From Anaeramoeba flamelloides (Eukaryota; Metamonada; Anaeramoebidae): a DNA stretch of 64,000 bases. The notes under the pieces were generated by a model. The model searched no databases, was not told the DNA's origin, and was given only the letters and a program-made list of their open reading frames with translations. A program made the position numbers and the translations under genes. The stretch is from the NCBI GenBank assembly GCA_027625915.1, contig JANTQA010000057.1, forward strand, positions 5,456,001 through 5,520,000, given 5' to 3'. Shown here piece after piece: positions 33,339 to 44,496 of the stretch. The stretch's first letter is position 1. Every line of letters begins with the position of its first letter.

Positions 33339-34509
33339 TTTGATAAAAACAAATTTTTAATTCAACAAGTAAGAAAAATGATCATTTTTGAGAATTCCTT
33401 CCAAAGTAATTTTAGATTTTTGAAAGTTTCAAGCTGTATGGTGTTTGATTGATTCAAATTGATTATTGACTTTTTTTTGATTAAATAAATTCGAGTATTA
33501 TCTTGTTAAAAAAGAAGAATCTCGGTTTTACCTATTTTGATTATGAGTGCTGATGCTGTTTATTAAGAGTTAGGTTATACAAACTTTTTCGATACAAATT
33601 GCTTCTCGAACATGAGTAAAAAAATTTCACTTTGAGCTACTTTTATTGAATTAACTGAATAAATATAAATTTGGAACATAAAAAATTTAGACTAAATATG
33701 TTGAATACGACTTGAAAGGGGCCCAATTTTATACTCTATGGGTTCAAATTAGATATTTGAATCAATTGATTTTATTTAAAAGTTTGTCATTTAAAGGAAA
33801 GTCAAAATCTTGTCGTTTTGTTATTTTATTTAGGATATGAATGAAAACAATTAATTGGTCTTTGATTGTAATTAATTTTCAAATGTAGCAAAGGTAAACT
33901 CAAGGTTTGTAAACCTTGAAGAATGAAAAAAAGATTATCTTGTATTTAGTTGTGTAGATATGTTATTTTGGTTCTTGGTTGATCAATCTTTAAATTAGTA
34001 TGATATCTAATAGTGATTCAAATTACCAATTTTTTGCAATTTATTTTTTCATTAATTTTTTTTTATAAGATATTTCTAACAAATGGAAACAAGAGTTCCT
34101 TCGACTTATAATAGTCCATAAAGAGACTAAAAAGTCATTTTTTTTAAGATCCATTTAATCTAAAGTTAGTTGGAACGATTAAAAATAATAAACTTTCGAT
34201 CAGAGTTGATCTTGAAAAAAGATAAATTGAACAAACTAATAATTGATGAAAAAAAAAAATAAAATATCAAAATAATTTGTCTTTGTCTCACTGGAAGATC
34301 TCTTATAAAATTTTTGAATATATAAGAAATTGAAAATTTTTTCAGTTTTATTAGATGAGTACAATCCATTCTGAAATATATATTATTTTTTATCAGAGAA
34401 AATATTTCTGAGCCAAATTAAACTAAAATTAACCCTTTCCTTCATTTGGAATTTTTTACCCCAAAAAAACACCTTTTTTTTCTTGACTAGATAGTAGCAT
34501 GAAAAAATA

Positions 34510-35575
34510 AAATTGAAAAAAAAAAGTTAGACAAAATTACACCATTCCTTTAACCTTTCATCTTTAATAATAAACTTATTCATAATATAATCAAAATTCC
34601 AGAACTTTAAATTCATGGAAATATTGTATTTGGTATTGTTAGTATAACCACTTTTTTTAAAAGTCTCTAGTCTAGAAAAAAAAGGGTATTTTTGGGGTAA
34701 AAATTTCGAAATAAACTGAAGAATGTTTTTAGTTTAATTCAACTTGGAGATATTTAATTTGATAGATAATAACGAATAGTTTTGAAAACATTCTACACAT
34801 CTAATTAAACTGAAACAGAGAAAAAAAATTACTGATGATAATTATTTTGAGTGCCCTATGTTTTCCAAAATTCAAAAGAATTGAGCAAAATCTTTGATTT
34901 TTCTCGATTCTTTTAAATTCTGGAAAACCTAACGTTAAGTGTCCTAGGTTTTTTTTACTTTTTGAAATAAACCGAAAATTTATTAAAATTTTCTGTTTAT
35001 TACAAAAATTAAAAAAAACCTAACGGAAAATCAAAAAAAAAAATATTTTTTTCAATTTATATCCATAAATAATTCCATAATAGTCAAAATAATGGGTTAT
35101 CCGTTTCAAGGATATTTATTAAATTTAAAATACTTTTTAAATATATGATTATAACATCTTAACTGTGGAAATAAAAATATTCAAATTTTTTACTATTAAA
35201 TTAGATAAAAAATCTTAATAGAACCTGGAAAAATGAATTTTCCAACTTAAATTATAAAATATCTTTAAAAATAATTTTTTGATCCAAGATCTTTGATTAA
35301 CCAATAATATTTATTTTAAGTGAGGTTCTCCAAAAGTGAAAAATTAGCAAATGTTTGGTTTTTTTTTGAAAAAATTTTTTCATGATCGTGGAGTCTTGTA
35401 AAAAGGGTGGTTATACTAACAACAATGAATACAATAACCTCATGAATTTGAAGATCTAGAATTTTGATTATATTGTGAATAAATTTTATTATTAAAGACG
35501 AAAGGTTAAAGAAAGTGGTAATTTTGTCTAACTTTTATTTTTCAATTTTGGTTTTTTAATACTAGGTTTATATAA
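34510..35575. mobile_element. Fold-back element about 1.1 kb, arms about 160 bp
   Basis: The left arm (34510-34665) and right arm (35390-35572) are inverted copies sharing AAAAGTTAGACAAAATTAC, CTTTAATAATAAA, ATATAATCAAAATTC and GTTAGTATAACCAC. The interior carries a LINE-tail repeat at 34860-35035 and otherwise AT-rich DNA without an ORF. Confidence 0.7.
34860..35035. repeat. LINE-tail family repeat nested in a fold-back element
   Basis: TTTTCCAAAATTCAAAAGAA and its inverse, then CTAACGTTAAGTGTCCTAGG and AAAAAAAACCTAACGG. Confidence 0.6.
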
Positions 35576-35643
35576 AAAAAAAAACCTATGTAATTACATC
35601 CATTCTAAAAAAGTGATTAGTTTTATTTTTTATATATGATTGT

Positions 35644-35800
35644 CAGAATTTAAACTTTTTGAAAGTTTTGTGTTTTAAAAAAGTGTGGGCTTTTTTTCAA
35701 AAAAGTGTGCTGATCTTCATACTCCAACCTCTACATCACACCAAAGGTTTAGACCTCATTTTATTTAAAATAGAAAACTTTCAAAAAAGTTTAAATTCTG
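35644..35800. repeat. Small hairpin repeat
   Basis: CAGAATTTAAACTTTTTGAA at 35645 is repeated in inverse at 35780-35800, enclosing about 110 bases. Confidence 0.5.
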
Positions 35801-36171
35801 AAAAAAATTTCACTTTTTGAAAATAGTAAACTACAAAAGTGGTTTAAAAAAGTCCTCACTTTTTTAAAACAATTGTATTTTTAAAAAGTTTCTAAAATTT
35901 TCTTCTTTTCAATTTTTTCAATGACACCTTCATTTGGATATAAAATTCCAGAAAACAAAAATTTAGATTAAAAATTTTTTTTATATTTTATTAATTATCA
36001 TAGAATATAGAAAAATTTTGAGATAGAAACACACCCCCAAACAAATGGCCTTGGACAATCATAACAGAGAAGAATTGCCCATTTGGAAAGTGTAATATGA
36101 CTATCAAGGTGGTGTGTGTCTGCTCTTGAGAATGAACATAGTAAACTCCAAAGTCGTTCGAAAAGTTGTGA

Positions 36172-36927
36172 CTAAATTATGATTTTAAATACAAAATAGA
36201 AAATGAGTCCAAAGACAAACAAAAGAAGCAAAAAAAGAATGACTCTTGAAAAAACAAAAGGAGGTGGGAGGTATGATTTTGATTTTGATTTTTTCCACAT
36301 TGATACTGTTTGGGTTTTTTTCAAAACAAATTCATTAAAGAACCTGTCCACTTGCTTTTGGGTTTGTTCTCGAGAGCCAGAGTTATCAATGACAAAGTTA
36401 CAGTAATCCTTTTTCTTGACTAATTCCATTTGTGAGTTGACTCTGGAGAGTGCTTGTTCATTTGTAAGCTCATTTCTTTGAATTAATCGCTGAATTTGTG
36501 TGTCCTTGTCAACATACACAAGTAGTGTTTGGTGCACAAAACGATTCAGACCAACTTCAATTAGCAACGGAACGTCTAAAATAACTAATTCTGTGCCCTT
36601 GATTAAATTAACAAATAATTGGTTATACATTCTTTTAATTACAAGAGGGTGAACGATCTTATTGAGCTGTTTCCTCTTTTGAGAATCGTTGAAAATGATC
36701 GATCCTAAGACTTCTCTATTAAGCGTGCCTTCAGAAGTAAGCACTTTTTTGCCAAATTGCTTAACTATCTTCTTTAACCCTGGTTCGCCTTTTTGGACAA
36801 CATCTCTTGAGAGCTGATCCGCATCAATATGTGCAACTTTGCAGTTAGGCTTGTTCTTCGATAAAAGCATCTTCGAAACAGTGCTTTTTCCACTTGCAAT
36901 TCCCCCAGTAAGACCAAGAATTTTCAT
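36172..36927 (-). CDS. coaE: Dephospho-CoA kinase (CoaE/DPCK) with a C-terminal membrane anchor
   Basis: A single exon of 251 residues. It phosphorylates the ribose 3'-OH of dephospho-CoA, the last step of CoA synthesis. The start MKILGLTGGIASGKST carries the Walker A loop at residues 8-15. HIDADQLSRDVV, the LNREVLGSIIF lid segment, VHPLV and LVILDVPLLIE follow in family order, then an RIQRNELT-type basic region and a FVIDNSGS segment near the end of the catalytic domain. The last 23 residues are an uninterrupted hydrophobic stretch (FLLLLFVFGLIFYFVFKIII) after a Lys/Ser-rich linker, which predicts a tail anchor facing the catalytic domain to the cytosol. Bacterial CoaE lacks this. Which membrane it targets cannot be told from the sequence. 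Confidence 0.92.
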   Translation of the reverse strand: MKILGLTGGIASGKSTVSKMLLSKNKPNCKVAHIDADQLSRDVVQKGEPGLKKIVKQFGKKVLTSEGTLNREVLGSIIFNDSQKRKQLNKIVHPLVIKRMYNQLFVNLIKGTELVILDVPLLIEVGLNRFVHQTLLVYVDKDTQIQRLIQRNELTNEQALSRVNSQMELVKKKDYCNFVIDNSGSREQTQKQVDRFFNEFVLKKTQTVSMWKKSKSKSYLPPPFVFSRVILFLLLLFVFGLIFYFVFKIII

Positions 36928-38553
36928 CGTTGCGAATATTACCAGTGAAAAGAACTAAAATTAAAAAATGTTTTTCTCGAACCATTACTGGAAATTGTGA
37001 ATTATGTATTTAAAGTTATACTTCAAGTATAGTCCTAAACACAAACTCTGAAGGTTTGGGAATTGCTCATTCATCATAGATAGTTTTTTACTCTTTTTTG
37101 TTGTGCTTTTTTTTAATAAAAGGTTGAAAAAACATGGAAATTGGTTAAGGTCGATCACTTCTTTATTGATTAGACCATTTTTATTTTTTGTATTGGTACT
37201 GTTTGGATGAATTAATGTGACAGAAGTAAAGAGGACTACAAAATTGAAAAAGAGAAAAGAATGAAATGACCTCGATTAAAAATTTGTGGTATATTTTTCC
37301 TCTATTTGGAAACAATTTGTTATTTTTATAAAGAGATGAATGTTTGGGTGAGTTTCTTATTTTTAAAGTTCTGATCATTAAAGTATGGAAAGTTTTTTTT
37401 AACCTCAAAATGTTGTTCTGCAATTTTCAATTCATAGTATTTCTTCATTAAGTAATAATTACTCTTATTATGGAAATATTTCAAAACTAAATAAATATTT
37501 AGAGAGTTGTGTTGTTATAGTTGTTGTTGGGTATGAGTTTTGGAGATCATATATATTGTCTCTCTTTGAAAATTTCCTTTATTTGGATTATTTTTATTTG
37601 TAAAAAATTACTTTTTGATTGTTAAAAAGTTATTAAGTTGACAAATAAACTTAAAAATTGAAATAGAGTTAAAAAAAATACTCAAAATTAAATCTACCGA
37701 GATGAAATTGAATTAATATATATATATATATATATAGAATTATATCAGATATCTAAGAATACTTATCATTGGATGTTTTTAGAGATTGTCGAATGGGATT
37801 ATTTTTACATTAAAGTATCTTTTTTTAATATTTTGAAGAATCGGCAGATCTAGCATATTTCTTCTTATAATCCAAGTATTATTTGTGATAATAAAATGAA
37901 ATATAAAATTTTATCAAAATTGATTCATTATTAAAGAATTGACAAAAAAATCGAGGTCGTCCAATGGGGTTCAATTATTTTTGTTAAGGAAAATCTCAAT
38001 TTTTTCCAACAATTTAATTATAAATGTTCAATTTTTCAAGTTTTTTTTTAATGAAAAAAATTCATAAAATTAAAGATCAGATTTTTACTGGTGTAACCTT
38101 ATTTCAATTTTATTTCAGGTATTTTTAATATTTTGATGGAAATTTATAAATATTTCTACATTATTTCAAGGCGAAACACCTCTGGACAATATAATACATC
38201 TTTTAATGAAGATGAATATTTGGTGCTATATTACAAAATTTGAAATTTTTTCTCGCTTCAAAATGAAAAACATTTGAAAGAGCAGGTTATTATCTAATTT
38301 TCTATTTGACTTGAAAATATTTGTTTTACTTAAATAGAAAATCCCTTTATTGTTTTTTTTTTTTCTTTTAACTTTTAAAAAGACTTCTTTGTTTTTTTTT
38401 TATATAAAAATTCGAAGATAATAAATAGTTTAATACTATAATTCATTAAAGGGTGTTTTTTATTTTAATTAAAAAATTAAAACATTTATATATTTTGGTT
38501 TTTAATTGATTCAATAACTTTTCTATAATTTTTAGATGCGAGTATATTGTAAA

Positions 38554-39010
38554 TTAACATCCAGAGAGTAAAAAAATGTGATTTTCCTGAAAGAACAACT
38601 CAATTATTTGATTAATAATTTGAGTAAAAATTCTCTTGATTTTTTTTATTATTATTGAATAAATATAAATTACACTCGAGGTTGCCCTTATACTTAAATT
38701 TCTGAAAGGAAATTTAAGTGTAAAATCATAGATTTCACAATTATTAACCACTGAAAATAACAATGAACCTTTATGGTTTAAAATTAATTCATAGATATTT
38801 TTTTCATTTAATTTATTCAGAAATATTAATCTATTATTTTCATAGGAAGGACCTACACACAACAAATGTTCAATATTTTCTATTAACTTTCTTTTGTTTA
38901 TACTTTAAACATAAAGGACAAAATTTATTTGTATTTTTATTAATTGCATAGTAATATCTGTTTAAGCAATTGGTGAATGTCCTAAATTTTAGGATTGTTG
39001 AAATTCTCTT
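38554..39010 (-). mobile_element. LINE 3'-end relic, second type
   Basis: In broken frames it reads FRTFTNCLNRYYY, then NKFCPLCLKYK, and after a frame change IEHLLCVGPSYENNRLIFL. The Cys-x2-Cys followed by His and Cys, then an N-N-R segment, is the usual C-terminal zinc-knuckle of LINE polymerase ORFs. It is more diverged from the 29273 LINE than the relic in the PGK intron. No RT motifs are present. Confidence 0.6.
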
Positions 39011-39314
39011 GATTTTCATCCTTTTTTTTATAAATTAGGTTTCAAAGTAAAAAAATTGTTATTTGTGATCTCAGTATTTACATAATTATTGATTTGTTGA
39101 AACACTGAATTAGTTGTATTTTATGTGAATCGGTGGTTATAAATGATTTTAATTTTTCAGAATTGAAAATTAATAATCTACTGATATAAAGATCACATTT
39201 AACAGTATATGTTATAAATGATTTCAGCGCTTACTCTCCAAATTCTTCCATTTTATTTTTTAGTTGGTTATTACTATCTTTTAGCAACCAATTAAAATAA
39301 ATGGAATTATTATG

Positions 39315-39510
39315 TACAATCAGTTCCACTTTTAACACACGAACTTTCAAAAAAAGTTAAGATACAAAAAAAACTCAAATGAAAGAAGATTTTTGGGAAT
39401 TTTTTTTAAACAAATTATTCCTAGAATTTGAATTCTGTACCTTAATTTGAGATTTGTTTTGTTCTTTGAATTTCCAGGAATGTTTTTGTATTAAAAATGG
39501 AAGTGCTGTA
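39315..39510. mobile_element. MITE family A, worn copy
   Basis: Left end TACAATCAGTTCCAC, right end AATGGAAGTGCTGTA. Internal GAACTTTCAA and TTTGAGATTT words remain. Confidence 0.7.
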
Positions 39511-41139
39511 AAAAATGTTTTTTTCGTTTTAATTTTTTTTTCTATAGTAAATATCAACTTAAAAAATTATTAATGGAGGGTTTCTTTGATTAATGATAAA
39601 TTCTTTAAATGTAAATGGGGTTTGTTGTTGTCAGTATATTGGTATTTAAATACTGGTATTTGAATTATAAATGGGGAAAATTTTACATTAATATTCAATT
39701 CAGTTTTTCAACTAGAGTGATAAACTACATCTTACTTCTTTGAGAACTCAATTTCATAAAGAAAACTATGGAAAAAAAGGTAATGTTATTCCTATTTATA
39801 GTTGATTTGCCAGTTATAAATGTGATAAATTTTCACTTCATTTTCATTTATTTCAATTTGTAATTTCATTTCTTTTAGGATTCTTATATCAATCAATATA
39901 TAAATATTCACAAGCAAATAAATAGAGAAGTTAATTTCTAATCTTTAATTTCTTTGCCAACCTTTATTTGTGGCTTTTAATCAAAAAGAGAATTGAAAAT
40001 GATGAGAAAATTCCTTACCATTAATTATATAATTACAGGTAATAACTGAATTAAATCAAAAATTAATTTGGTCAGCATATTTTGTTCTATTTTTGAGTAT
40101 TTGATAAGTTATATTTGAGAATTTAATTAAAAAAAACTCAAAAAACATTATTTATAAAAAAAAATATTTGATCTCTCAATAAAAAATTATATTAACTTTT
40201 AACTAAGAAGGGTAGGACTTAATGCTCTATTTGATGAATTGTTTATAAAATAAAAAAATTAAATTCCAGTTGATTAATATATTAAGATAAATACTTGTTT
40301 TAGCCGAATAAAAAGGGATAAAATTTTCACTTTGTTTTTTTACTTTTACATCCGAGATAATAAAGTACAACTTCCTATAAAATTCTATTTATAAAGAAAA
40401 ATAGAAAATTATAATGAACACTGATCCTACTTTTATGAAAATACTAACATTAATAAATTCTTTTCTTTTTTAATATTCATCAAATCAATGTTGTTCCCTT
40501 AAAAAAAATTTTTTTTTAAGGAATTTTTTGTTCCTATCAAGCTACCTAGTTTCAAAGTGTTGGACATTTACAGAAAGGTTTGTCGAATTATTGACAACTT
40601 TGTTAGAAACAATACTGTTGAAACAAATTTGTAAAATCTAAAGAGAAAAGTGTTCTTCAACTTTCGAAAAGAACACAGTTTGTTAGTATTTTGGTTAATC
40701 TTTTTTTATGGTTCTCTGTTTTGTGATAAATAAGAATTTTTCCCAATTTGCTTTTTTTTTATTACAAAAAGCAAATGAATAAGTTTTAGTCTTCACAGGG
40801 GTTTAATAAGAAGAAATTCCCCCATTCGTAATCGAAATTAAATCATTTTTTTTTATTACTTTTTTATTTTACCCTTTGATGACCTTACGAAACCCAAAAC
40901 TCCTTCAACGATCATTTTCTACTTTCCCAAACAGATCCTTTTTAGTTGAACCAGCACTCTATAACGTAACATCTCAAAACCATTTCGAAAGAAAGGAAAC
41001 AAAAATTGGTATCTTTACTTTTTTTTTTTTTTTTTTAAAATAATTTCTGTCAAAACCTTTCTTATTTTGACCTTGTAAATTTTTTTTTCTCTTTTTCCAA
41101 AACAAAAAAAACCAAAAAAAAAAACTAAAAATCAAAGCT

Positions 41140-44100
41140 TCTCTTGACAACAAGTTGACTATTACTGATCTTAACCTTAAAGACAAACGAGTTCTTGTCA
41201 GAAACGACTTTAATGTTCCTTTAACAAAAACTGGAGAAATTGCTGATGCCACAAGGATCGAGTCTACAATCAAAACCATTAATTACATTCTTGAACAGGG
41301 CCCACAGTCCCTTGTGTTAATGTCCCATTTAGGAAGACCAAATGGTTTGGTTGATAAAAAATTGAGCTTAAAAGTTGTTGCTTCCAAATTACAAGACATC
41401 CTTCAAAGGCCTGTTGAATTTTTACCAGACTGTGTAGGCGGCGAAGTTGAGCTCATCTGCCAAAATCCAAAAAAGGGATCTATTTATGTTCTTGAAAATC
41501 TCAGATTTCATCCTGAAGAAACAGGAAAAGGAAAAGATAAAGACGGAAATAAAATTAAACCTTCCAAATCTGACGTTGAGAAATTTAGAAAATCATTAAC
41601 AAAATTAGGTAAGCAACTCACACCAAAACAAAAAAAAATACAAAAACACAAAAAAAAACAAACTTCTTATTAAAATTTGAAACAGAAGAGAAAATTTTCA
41701 CTCATATTCTTTAGGTTCGTGCTAATTTCGTCCTTTTTCTGTCTTCAGAATTCATCACTTAAAACTTAAAAATAAATAATTTAAATTTATTTCTTTTTTA
41801 AGGGAACGAAGTCAACGAACAAAAGGATATTGATATTTAAGCCATAAAGGGTCTAAAATTTCATATTATTTTTTTTTTATTTTTATTTTGAAGAGAGGAA
41901 ATTAATTTCCAATTAGTGTCTTTAGCTTTTCTTGGGTTTTCTGTTTATTTATAAAATCAATAGATTGTACAGATAAAACAGAAAACTCAAGAATACAATC
42001 GTTAACTTTCCCAGGATTTAAAAGAATTATGGAAAAGCTTTGATTTTATTCAATTCTTTTGATTCTGCAAAAGTTTCGTTAGGCTGTTTTGAGCTTTCTG
42101 TTTATTTGTAAAATCAATAGATTGTACAAATAAAACAGAAAACTTCAAGAAAACCGCCGTTAGCTTTTCCAGAATTTAAAAGAATTGAGTAACATTTTGA
42201 TTTTTCTCTATTCTTTTGAATTATGGAAAAGCTAGGCACTTAACTGCACTCTACGGAACTTTCCTAATTTCTAAATTTTTGTTTAGAAATTTCAATAAAG
42301 AATCATAATTTTCTTTATCATTAACCAATGATAAGATGAATACTGATTCTTTATTTCGAATAATGACAAAGAATATTATTCTTCTTATTATTGTTAATTT
42401 GAATTTATACTTTAATCCAAAATTTACGATTTTTTATAGAACGTGCAGTCCCATAGATAATCACCGATATCTTTAATAATTTCAAATTGAAAATTTTTAC
42501 ATAAATTGCAAGATTTTGTTTTTCTTTTATTATTATCATAAACATAAGAATATCTATTTAGGTAATTTGTGAAATTTAATCTTTTTAATATGGAAGGAGA
42601 GCTTTTCCATTTTAAATTATTTTTTGAAGTTATTTTTTTTTAATTTGAGAAATTAAAAGGAAAGTTCATAAATTTTCTTTTCATTTCATTAAATTAAAAA
42701 AAAAACACTGCTTAGCTTTTCCAGAATTTAAAAAAATTGAGTAAAGTCAAAAAGAATATTTATTAAATTTTCAATTTATTTTGTAAATTAAAAAAAAAAT
42801 CATAATTAAATTTTTTTTTTAATTTTTGTTTTGACTTGAAAACCGATAGATTTTCGAAACAAAAACAAGAATTTAATTTTAAAAAAAAACCTAGGCACTC
42901 TACAACACGACTGTTTGTTGATTTTATTATTATTGCCTTTAATAATTTTTTAATATTCTTGACCTTTCCATTGAAGAACTCTTTTTTATTAAATTTTCTC
43001 TAACAATGATTTCGCTTTGCATCTATTAAAATTTTATCTTATTATTTTTTCTCAATTGATAAATTTTAATTTTCATTTCGAATTGGCAATTAACTCAAAA
43101 CAGATCAAAAGCAAACGAACAATAAAAGGATTCATTTTAATCCAATAAAAGTCTTTTATAAAACAAATAGAAAGATCACAAATCAAAATTTTCTTTGTTA
43201 TTGTTTTTTTTTCAAATTCACTTTTCTTCTTCTCTTCCATTACAAGTATTGTGGTTACAACTGGGAACATATTAACAATTCATACTATTATTATTTTTTT
43301 TTTTTATATTATTTTACTCTCAAGTTTAAAAAATTTCTATTGAAAATGTTAATCTTTCTCGATTTGAGTAAGAAAAACTCGGTTTGAAATTCGTTTCTTT
43401 AAAACTTCTTGAAAGTTTATATGGAAAATGATCTTTTTTTCTCCAAGTGTCGGAAGAAAGAGATTATTTTTCAAATACCTCTTAACGTACGCAAAAATAA
43501 ATTCTCCTTTATAGGATAACATTTAGCATTCATCCCATGATGATGCGAGCGGATGTTATCTTATAAAAATTCAAATACAATCTTCTGTTTCAATAGTATT
43601 GTTCTATTCTATTCTCAAAACAAAAACGGCATCAATTCATAAACATCTTAAATTTTAATTCAACAAATAAAAAACAATAAACAAAAAAATTACTAATTTA
43701 TCAAACACAATTAGGTGATGTCTTTATTAATGATGCCTTTGGGACTTCACATAGAGCACACTCAAGTATGGTCGGTGTTGATCTACCCGTCAAAGCAGCA
43801 GGATTTTTATTAAAAAAAGAAATCCAAGCATTTCAAAAAATCCTCACAAACCCAGAAAGGCCATATTTAGCCATCTTGGGAGGAAGAAAAGTGTCTGACA
43901 AGATCTTGTTGATTCAAAAATTATTGTCACAGGTTGACGAAATGATCATTTGTGGTGCCATGGCCTTTACCTTTTCAAGATTTATCCATGGCATTGATGT
44001 TGCTGACTCGATCTGTGAATACGATCAAGAAGAGCTTGTCAAGGAAATTGTGCGAAGCGCTGACGAACTTGGCGTCAAGCTTCATTTCCCTATCGACCAT

Positions 44101-44496
44101 CTCTGTGCCGACAAATTTGACCCTAATGCCAATATATGCCTTGTTGAAAACCCAAACAATTTCCCTAAGGGGTACTTGTCACTTGACTGTGGTCCAAAGA
44201 CTTCCGAAATTTATGGAAACGCAATTTTAAACGCCAAAACTGTCGTAATGAACGGTATGCCAGGTGTTTTCGAAATGCCAAGATTTGCAGTCGGAACAAA
44301 AAAATTGATCAGCGCTATTGTTGAATCAAAAAAAAGAGGAGCAAGCACAATCGTATGCGGTGGTGATAGCTCGGCTTCCGCTCACAAATTTGCTCGTCCT
44401 GAACAATTTACTCATATCTCAACAGGTGGTGGTGCTTCGATTGAATTGTTGGAAGGTAAAGTTTTACCAGGTATCAAAGCCTTAACTGACAAATAA
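41140..44496 (+). CDS. PGK: Phosphoglycerate kinase, at least two coding exons
   Basis: Exons 41140-41608 and 43715-44496 join at G|GT to 416 residues, the usual PGK length once Met is added. PGK makes ATP and 3-phosphoglycerate from ADP and 1,3-bisphosphoglycerate in glycolysis. The N-domain begins SLDNKLTITDLNLKDKRVLV and has DFNVP, SHLGRP, ENLRFH and FGTSHRAHSSMVG, so the substrate Asp, Asn, His and Arg residues are in place. The C-domain has KVSDK, LDCGP and HISTGGGASIELLEGK. Unusual are VRNDFN for VRVDFN, LGGRKV for LGGAKV, ICGAMAF for IGGGMAF, MNGMPGVFE for WNGPVGVFE and CGGDSS for GGGDTA. No in-frame ATG precedes Ser-1 before a stop at 41068, so Met must come from an unseen 5' exon, a non-AUG start or a sequence error. 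Confidence 0.9.
41925..42260 (-). repeat. LINE-tail repeat adjoining the LINE 3' end
   Basis: Modules AGCTTTTCTTGGGTTTTCTG and AAATCAATAGATTGTAC in both orientations. Its right edge (CTAGGCACTTAACTGCACTC, then TACGG) is continuous with the LINE relic at 42245-42600. Confidence 0.65.
42245..42600 (-). mobile_element. LINE 3'-end relic, same family as 29273-32370
   Basis: On the minus strand it reads FTNYLNRYSYVYDNN, SCNLCKNFQFE, DIGDYLWDCTFY, and in another frame ILSLVNDKENYDSLLKFLNK then NLEIRKVP. The final part matches [18 protein letters not shown] then IREVP at the end of the 29273 LINE, and both continue into GTAGAGTG(A/C).GT(C/T)AAGTGCCTAG. No RT domain remains. Confidence 0.7.
42620..42910 (-). 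repeat. LINE-tail family repeat
   Basis: TTTTTTTTAATTTGAGAAAT modules and their inverse, ending AAAAACCTAGGCACTCTACA. Confidence 0.6.
43515..43563 (+). other. Hairpin in the PGK intron
   Basis: AGGATAACAT near 43515 pairs with ATGTTATCTT near 43553 (one G-U pair), enclosing about 30 bases that include CATGATGATGCGAGCGG. The GC content is higher than the surroundings and a C-box-like ATGATGA is present, but no D box was found at the right distance. Confidence 0.3.

Larger units (their letters stand above)
33339..36171. other. Spacer between the Rab gene and dephospho-CoA kinase
   Basis: Holds a solo arm of the 28737 fold-back (33940-34060), a large fold-back (34510-35575) and a small hairpin (35644-35800). 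A lone AAAGGGGCCCAA at 33716 recalls family B. No gene is recognised. Confidence 0.65.
36928..41139. other. Spacer between dephospho-CoA kinase and PGK
   Basis: Contains a LINE relic (38554-39010), a worn family A MITE (39315-39510), a (TA)n tract near 37717-37735 and AT-rich filler. The initiating codon or first exon of PGK is probably hidden in the last part. Confidence 0.65.
41609..43714 (+). other. Intron of PGK (2.1 kb)
   Basis: GTAAGC to CAATTAG. It holds LINE-tail repeats at 41925-42260 and 42620-42910 with a LINE 3'-end relic between them on the minus strand, and a hairpin at 43515-43563. Confidence 0.85.

Noticed and set aside
33716-33730. AAAGGGGCCCAA word resembling the family B terminus
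   Set aside because: Only about 12 bases match and no second end was found.
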